NCBI GenBank assembly: GCA_036493735.1
Contig: DASXPH010000051.1
Span: forward strand, 1 to 64,000
DNA length: 64,000 bases
Source of the DNA: AG2 sp036493735
GTDB lineage: Bacteria > Gemmatimonadota > Gemmatimonadetes > Gemmatimonadales > Gemmatimonadaceae
Reading direction: 5' to 3'
Shown here: one piece after another, positions 59,526-64,000 of the stretch
Numbering within the stretch: the first letter of the stretch is position 1
Layout: each line of letters starts with the position of its first letter
Program-made: the position numbers and the translations under genes
Notes under the pieces: model-generated
What the model was told of the DNA's origin: nothing
What the model saw: the letters and a program-made list of their open reading frames with translations, nothing else
The model's database searches: none

Positions 59526-61100
59526 TCATTTTCCATTCGCGTCCAGCTTCGCCACGAGCCAATCCGCGATCGTGCCCAGCACTTCCGGGCGCACACGCTT
59601 CGACGCGAGCGATGCGTAGCCACTGGGATTCCCTATGGCATCAGCGAGGAAGAGATGATCCGTCGACGGGAAGATCTTCATCGTGACATCACGATTTCCC
59701 CCAGTGCGAAAAGCCGCCGCGAGCTCCGGCGCCTGTGCCGGTGTCACCTGTTGATCGGTCGCGCCCTGCAGAATGAGCACGGGCTGCCTTACGCGCTTCG
59801 CCGTGGCGATCGGATCATAGTCGAGGAAAAAGTGAATCCATGGCACCATCTTGTCCGCAGAGTCCAGCTTCGACGCCATGTCACGGAGTGCCGAGTCGCG
59901 TCGTGCGCCGGTGAGATGATACATCGAATCCACGGCGTACTCCTGCTGAAATTGCAGAATCGTACGGCCCGTGCGCGCCGGGCCGGCCAGGAGAACGATC
60001 GCGCGGAGCTTGGGATCGGTCGCGGCAATCATCGGCGCGATCATACCCCCCTCGCTGTGCCCAACGAGTCCCAGACGCGCGCCATCGATGTCGTGACGCG
60101 TGCGCAGATACGCGAGACCGGCGCGAATGTCCTCGGCGAAGTCCGCCGACGTCGGACCATTCGCGCCCATTGGCCCGACGTCCGATCCGCCGGCACCCCG
60201 ATCGTCGAGTCGCAGGACGGCAATGCCGCGTCTGCCTAACGTATCGGCAATCTCACGGAAGGGGCGATAGCCGCTGACCCCGGGAAGCGACTCGTCGCGC
60301 TCCTCGGTGCCGGAGCCGGTGATCGTCACGACCGCGGGCGCGCCGCGAGCTGGATGCGACTTCGGCAGCGTCAGCGTTCCCGTGAGCTTGAGACCCTTGG
60401 GAGTGATGACGGTCACGTCCTCGGCCGTATACGGCGCACCGGGGGGCGCCGAGTAATCCGGCCTCACGGCTGCCGGCGCGGCGCGCGCACCCTCGAGGCG
60501 CACGACGCGCACGTCCTGCGAAGGCACCGCCATGCCGGTGATGCGCCCGTCGGTCCCGAGCGCGACGTTGAACGCGACGCCGCCGAGCAGCAGATGGGCC
60601 GAGTCCGATCCAACGAACGTCACGCTGAGCGGCACCGTGGCTCCGCCCTCAGTCGCGAAGAGCGGAACTTCGGCTGGCGTACCACCGATTGTTCGGGCGC
60701 GCATAACGGCTTGCTCGAGCAGTCCCGTCGATGGATTGAAGTAGACGATCGCGCCCCGTTTTGTCGGCAGGTGAAGTGTTCGGCCGGGTAGCTCGAGCAT
60801 CATCGTATCGCCTTGCAGCTGCATCGTTGCGTGCGCTCCGGTCGTGTCGTTCCCGCGGTAGGCCCACGTCTCGAAGCGGGGCACTGTCCCGTCGGGAGCG
60901 AGCGTCGCCACGTACCGGACGCGCGCCCCCATCGACGGCGCGTTGAAGTCGCCCTCGAGCCGGTTGGGTCCACGCGTCACGCGTTCGACAGCGAGGGTGT
61001 CGTTCCCCTTGAGCATGATGAAGGTTGACGGCTGCTGCGCGACGAGGAGATGGGAGGCGAGCAGAGGGGCGAGGGCCAGCAACGAGTAGCGCATACTCAT
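59526..61100 (-). CDS. Alpha/beta-hydrolase with N-terminal beta domain, secreted
   Basis: The ATG at 61100 overlaps the SdpI-like stop by ATGA; the longer frame to 61724 is the shadow of that gene. 524 aa. Signal peptide (YSLLALAPLLASHLLVAQ), a beta-rich domain (about 25-240), then a hydrolase with oxyanion region VTITGSGTEERDES, LDDRGAGGSD and nucleophile Ser in LVGHSEGGMIAP, His near FPSTDHLFLAD. Probably a periplasmic esterase or dienelactone-hydrolase-like peptidase. Confidence 0.88.
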   Translation of the reverse strand: MSMRYSLLALAPLLASHLLVAQQPSTFIMLKGNDTLAVERVTRGPNRLEGDFNAPSMGARVRYVATLAPDGTVPRFETWAYRGNDTTGAHATMQLQGDTMMLELPGRTLHLPTKRGAIVYFNPSTGLLEQAVMRARTIGGTPAEVPLFATEGGATVPLSVTFVGSDSAHLLLGGVAFNVALGTDGRITGMAVPSQDVRVVRLEGARAAPAAVRPDYSAPPGAPYTAEDVTVITPKGLKLTGTLTLPKSHPARGAPAVVTITGSGTEERDESLPGVSGYRPFREIADTLGRRGIAVLRLDDRGAGGSDVGPMGANGPTSADFAEDIRAGLAYLRTRHDIDGARLGLVGHSEGGMIAPMIAATDPKLRAIVLLAGPARTGRTILQFQQEYAVDSMYHLTGARRDSALRDMASKLDSADKMVPWIHFFLDYDPIATAKRVRQPVLILQGATDQQVTPAQAPELAAAFRTGGNRDVTMKIFPSTDHLFLADAIGNPSGYASLASKRVRPEVLGTIADWLVAKLDANGK

Positions 61101-61732
61101 TTGGAAGTCTCCTGTTTCCAGGCGAAGTACGAGTAAACGACGGAGCCAAAAGTCGCGGCGAGCACCGCGCCGATGCCAAACGCAAGAGCGATGGGTCCGG
61201 GCACGACGGCGGCGAGGAGCAGGATGGCGCCCGCGGCAGCGACGAGATAACCGCCGACGCGATGGGTTCGCGTCCACACGCGGTCGTTGCTCAACGTCCA
61301 GGGCGTGCGGATGCCGAACCACCAGTTGGGACGCGCGCGCGGCAGCGCGTTCCCGAGAATGATGAACTGAAGACCAATCAGCACCGGCGCGACGCGCTCC
61401 ATCGACACGGGCCAGCCGAGCGTATTGGCAAGGAGCGCGAGCTGCATAACGAGCAGGAGGCCGACGAGCGAATCGACGAAGAGGTCGTACGTATCGGCGA
61501 ACTTGGCGTAGTTCGCTCGTCGCGGATCGATGCGGGGCAATAGACGCAGCAACAGCCAGAGCCCGAGCATGACGAGGGGCATCGTGAACGCACCGGCGAA
61601 GCGCGAGCCATAGCCGTTCACATTGCCGTGCGCGTCCCAGTGAATCGGGACTCGCTCCGGCAGCCCTCGGTACGCGATGGCCGAGACCACGAACGCCGCA
61701 AGCACACCGAGGGGCGCGAGCCACTTACGCAT
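61097..61732 (-). CDS. SdpI-family membrane protein
   Basis: 211 aa, six helices. LPERVPIHWDAHGNVNGYGS is the DUF1648 signature and PNWWFGIRTPWTLSNDRVW the SdpI signature. SdpI of Bacillus gives immunity to a killing factor and sequesters its repressor SdpR. Here it overlaps the ArsR-type gene by eight bases, the same order as sdpR-sdpI. No toxin gene nearby. Confidence 0.88.
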   Translation of the reverse strand: MRKWLAPLGVLAAFVVSAIAYRGLPERVPIHWDAHGNVNGYGSRFAGAFTMPLVMLGLWLLLRLLPRIDPRRANYAKFADTYDLFVDSLVGLLLVMQLALLANTLGWPVSMERVAPVLIGLQFIILGNALPRARPNWWFGIRTPWTLSNDRVWTRTHRVGGYLVAAAGAILLLAAVVPGPIALAFGIGAVLAATFGSVVYSYFAWKQETSK

Positions 61733-62030
61733 GCTTCCCTCCTCCGGGGCGCGGACGCGTGCCGCGCGTGCTCTTCGACGGCTTCACCCAATCGAGCAGA
61801 TGCTCAACGAGGTCCTGGAAGACGGTGGTGTTGAGCTCGTACACGATCTGCTGGCCGTTGCGCTCGGACAGAATGAGCCCCGCCTCGCGAAGGCCGGCGA
61901 GGTGGCGCGAGATGGTCGCCCACGCCGTGGGAAAGTGATCGGCAATCTCCCCGGAGGTCTTCGGACCATCGCGGAGGAGTCGGAGGATCTCGCGGCGGGT
62001 GGGGTCGGCGAGAGCGCGGAAGGCATCCAC
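61725..62030 (-). CDS. ArsR-family regulator (SdpR-like)
   Basis: 101 aa winged helix: ALADPTRREILRLLRDGPKTSGEIADHFP, TAWATISRHLAGLREAGLI and the wing SERNGQQIVYEL. No metal-binding Cys motif. SdpR-like repressor of the SdpI operon; expected to act on the promoter at 62.04 kb. Confidence 0.9.
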   Translation of the reverse strand: MDAFRALADPTRREILRLLRDGPKTSGEIADHFPTAWATISRHLAGLREAGLILSERNGQQIVYELNTTVFQDLVEHLLDWVKPSKSTRGTRPRPGGGKHA

Positions 62031-62043
62031 GCCGGCAAACTAT

Positions 62044-62076
62044 TAGTTAGTTAGCTGATTGCGCAAGTAAGCAATT
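62044..62076 (-). promoter_or_regulatory. Candidate operator for the ArsR/SdpI operon
   Basis: ATTGC (62058-62062) and GCAAT (62071-62075) form an inverted repeat around eight bases, next to TAG-TTAG-TTAG at 62044-62054. The only AT-rich spot near the start of the ArsR-type gene. Confidence 0.4.
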
Positions 62077-62081
62077 GCCGC

Positions 62082-62966
62082 TCAGGGCTCGCCCAGCAGC
62101 GCCATCATCCGCAAATCGTACGGGTCCGCCGATGCGTCATCGTCGGCGATCTCCATCTGCTGCTGCGGAGTCTCGAGGATGAGCGGGATGTTTCGCGCCC
62201 GGCGATCGCCCAACAACCAGCGAAACGGCTCGACGCCGATCGTGCCCTCGCCGATCAGGACATGCCGGTCGCGATTCGAGCCAAAGGCCCCCTCGCTGTC
62301 GTTCAGGTGAAAGAAGCCTGGCGGCTCGCCTGTGGCATGCTCGAAGTCGTCGAGCACACGGGTCAGTGCCTCACGAGACTGGCGGACGTCGTAGCCCGAG
62401 CTCCAGAGATGGCACGTGTCCAGCCCGTAGCCCGTGCGAGGCCGGAGATGCTTCGGCACGTGGGCGAGAATGGCGCCGACTTCGGCCGCGGTCCGCGCGA
62501 ACGTTCGCCCCGCCCCCGCCGTATTCTCGACAAGCACGCGCGTCTCACTCGCCACATGCTCCAGTGCGTGCGTGATGGCCGCGGCGACGCGTTCCGCCGC
62601 CGCGGTCGTGTCACCATCGGTCGCCGCGCCGGGATGAAAGCAGACGACACCGATGCCCAATCGCGTCGACCGCTCGAGCTCCTTCGTGAGGCCGTCCCGC
62701 GCGCGCGTCCACTTGTCGACCTCTGGAGTTGCCGTGTTCAGCACGTACGCCGCGTGTGCCACGACATTTCGCGGCTCGATCGTGGACTCCGACAACGCCG
62801 CGCGAAACCGGTCGACGCGCTCCGAACGGATCGACACTTTGTCGCCATAGTACTTGGGGATCGCCGTGAAGATCTGCAGCGCCTTCATCCCGGCGCTCGC
62901 CGCGCGCCGCACCGCCATGTCGATACCGCCATTGTCGACGGTATGGGCGCCAAGGTAGAGAGTCAT
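62082..62966 (-). CDS. nfo: Endonuclease IV (AP endonuclease)
   Basis: The ATG at 62966 gives 294 aa. Zinc ligands and motifs GAHTV, VVAHAAYVLN, VCFHPGA, LVENTAG, GYGLDTCHLWSSGYD, FFHLNDSEG and NRDRH match the Nfo family. Cuts abasic sites in base excision repair. One base separates it from the receiver-HisKA stop; same strand. Confidence 0.93.
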   Translation of the reverse strand: MTLYLGAHTVDNGGIDMAVRRAASAGMKALQIFTAIPKYYGDKVSIRSERVDRFRAALSESTIEPRNVVAHAAYVLNTATPEVDKWTRARDGLTKELERSTRLGIGVVCFHPGAATDGDTTAAAERVAAAITHALEHVASETRVLVENTAGAGRTFARTAAEVGAILAHVPKHLRPRTGYGLDTCHLWSSGYDVRQSREALTRVLDDFEHATGEPPGFFHLNDSEGAFGSNRDRHVLIGEGTIGVEPFRWLLGDRRARNIPLILETPQQQMEIADDDASADPYDLRMMALLGEP

Positions 62967-62967
62967 T

Positions 62968-63651
62968 TCAGTCGCTCTTGTCCTCTGGCTTGGATAGATC
63001 GAGCATCCGCGACCCCTCCACGTACTCCACACTCTGTGGGTTCCGGAGCCGCGCGATGCGCTTCACGACATCCCCGATGCGCTTCGCCTGCTCGAGAATG
63101 ATGAGCGCTTGCTCATTCTTCTCTCCGCGGTCGCTGAACTCCATCAGCAGCAGCTCGGCGTGGCCGAGGAGGGCGGCGAGCGGGTTGTTGATCTCGTGCT
63201 GCAGCGCGATCGCCGTCTCGCCGATACCGGCGCGCCAGCGCGCCACCGCGAGCTCCGCTTCCGCCTTCCGACGCGCGAGGTCCTGCGCGCTCCGCCGCTC
63301 GGCGATCACGAGCCGGGCGCGGAGGTGCTCCGCTGTTGCAGGCTTCGCGACGTAGTCGTCGGCCCCCGCGTCGAGCACGGCGGCGAGGTCGCCGGGTTGG
63401 TCGCGTCCCGTCAGCACGAGAATGAAGGTCTCGTGACGCTCGTCGAACTGGCGGATGCGCCGGCAGACCTCGATACCATCCATGCCCGGCATGATGATGT
63501 CGAGAACGACCAGGGGCGGACGCGTCTCCTGATAACGCGCCCACGCCGCATTGCCGTCCGAGACCGACTCGGCGTCGTGGCCGAGCTCCTCGAGCACGGC
63601 GCAGAGCAGCGCGCAGGTCGTCGCGTCGTCGTCAGCAACGAGAGCTTTCAT
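62968..63651 (-). CDS. Receiver domain fused to a HisKA-like helix pair without ATPase domain
   Basis: 227 aa. Receiver: acidic pocket ADDDA (6-10), phospho-acceptor Asp51 in VVLDIIMPGMDG, Lys103 in YVAKPA. A linker helix (RSAQDLARRKAEAELAVAR) leads to an H-box ALQHEINNPLAALLGHAELL with His152, then a second helix and an end at residue 227 with no N-, G- or F-box. A split phosphorelay or dimerised response regulator. Common in some lineages but without kinase domain it depends on another kinase. Confidence 0.88.
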   Translation of the reverse strand: MKALVADDDATTCALLCAVLEELGHDAESVSDGNAAWARYQETRPPLVVLDIIMPGMDGIEVCRRIRQFDERHETFILVLTGRDQPGDLAAVLDAGADDYVAKPATAEHLRARLVIAERRSAQDLARRKAEAELAVARWRAGIGETAIALQHEINNPLAALLGHAELLLMEFSDRGEKNEQALIILEQAKRIGDVVKRIARLRNPQSVEYVEGSRMLDLSKPEDKSD

Positions 63652-63699
63652 CGGCCGTATAGGTCGAAGGGCGAGAATGCATTGCTGTGCGCCACCGCG

Positions 63700-64000
63700 T
63701 CAGTGAAGCTGTCCAACGCGGACGACGCGGGTGGGTCTCGTCGTGTCTGTGACGCTCGCTCCGGCGCTGGGAGTGCCGACCAGCCACGACACGGCGATCT
63801 CGCGTCCGGAGATGGCGACCTGGGGCGCGATCGCCGCACCAACACCGGTAGAGCCGAGCGTGCGATCTCGAAAAATGTGTCCCCAGTCGCGTGAAATCGC
63901 GAGGCCGATTTGCGGCCGCGACCCGCTTGGGTCCTCATAGGCGACGGCGACATTGCCCCTGTCCGACGCCACGGCAGCCGCGCTCAGTCGGTCACCATAC
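63700..64000 (-). CDS. BNR/sialidase-like repeat protein, 5' end outside window
   Basis: The minus frame stays open to the window edge (reads YGDRLSAAAVASDRGNVAVA), so the gene starts outside. ISRDWGHIFRDRTLGSTG is a BNR/Asp-box-type strand, typical of beta-propeller sialidase-like proteins, and the gene ends at 63700. Only the C-terminal 100 residues are visible; secretion is likely but not shown. Confidence 0.75.
   Translation of the reverse strand, partial: YGDRLSAAAVASDRGNVAVAYEDPSGSRPQIGLAISRDWGHIFRDRTLGSTGVGAAIAPQVAISGREIAVSWLVGTPSAGASVTDTTRPTRVVRVGQLH

Noticed and set aside
1151..60241. Octamer GCCTAACG as a Chi- or KOPS-like polar signal
   Set aside because: Both orientations occur in about equal numbers along the window, without relation to gene direction.
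61101..61724. 208-residue N-terminal extension of the alpha/beta-hydrolase
   Set aside because: Arg-rich shadow of the SdpI-like gene; the ATG at 61100 directly precedes the signal peptide.

Overview
The window looks like a piece of a GC-rich chromosome from a Gram-negative soil-type bacterium, most probably Gemmatimonadota. That assignment is an inference from overall style: many secreted and lipoproteins, twin PadR plus duplicated-permease modules, Tat-exported sugar oxidoreductases, DUF1080 proteins, S9 peptidases and carboxypeptidase-regulatory/plug-type remnants. There is no rRNA, phage, transposase, integrase or CRISPR array; the only RNA gene seen is a tRNA-Asn. Both ends cut genes: a GHL10-type hydrolase at 1-321 and a BNR/sialidase-like protein at 63700-64000.

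Layout. 0.5-2.9 kb: a lipoprotein and outer-membrane protein pair closed by a strong terminator. 3.0-5.7 kb: a three-gene ABC-2 exporter. 5.7-6.4 kb: a MerB-like alkylmercury lyase whose second catalytic cysteine is replaced by an in-frame TGA followed by a bacterial SECIS-like hairpin, i.e. a candidate selenoprotein; it is divergent from an MsbA-type exporter. 8.4-11.9 kb: envelope proteins, then a DUF1080 hydrolase with an NupG-like transporter. 12-15.4 kb: PadR plus ADOP permease (a second pair lies at 36.2-39.2 kb). 16-18 kb: two methyltransferases and a receiver. 18.2-24.1 kb: Tat-type Gfo/Idh oxidoreductase, second Gfo/Idh, gluconate-dehydrogenase subunit 3, GMC oxidase and a TIM-barrel isomerase. 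With the DUF1080 proteins, the GH3 beta-glucosidase (29.6-31.9 kb) and the SSS symporter (25.8-27.6 kb) these fit an extracytoplasmic 3-keto-sugar/glycoside route. 32-36 kb: peptidases and DinB proteins. 40-42.3 kb: two trypsin-fold proteases coupled to a LuxR-type regulator with a degenerate receiver. 42.4-48.9 kb: housekeeping and envelope genes. 48.9-57.7 kb: DPP-IV peptidase, a Gld-like ABC system and a penicillin acylase. 57.8-63.7 kb: signal peptidase, an SWIB protein with a histone-H1-like tail, a hydrolase-SdpI-SdpR operon, endonuclease IV and a receiver-HisKA protein.

Two sequence-level patterns run through the whole window. Most gene-to-gene junctions carry tandem G-rich heptamers on one side and their C-rich reverse complements on the other, often around a short perfect hairpin. 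The octamer CGTTAGGC/GCCTAACG is also strikingly frequent on both strands, mostly inside genes, where it forces otherwise rare TTA codons. Neither is explained by the annotated genes.
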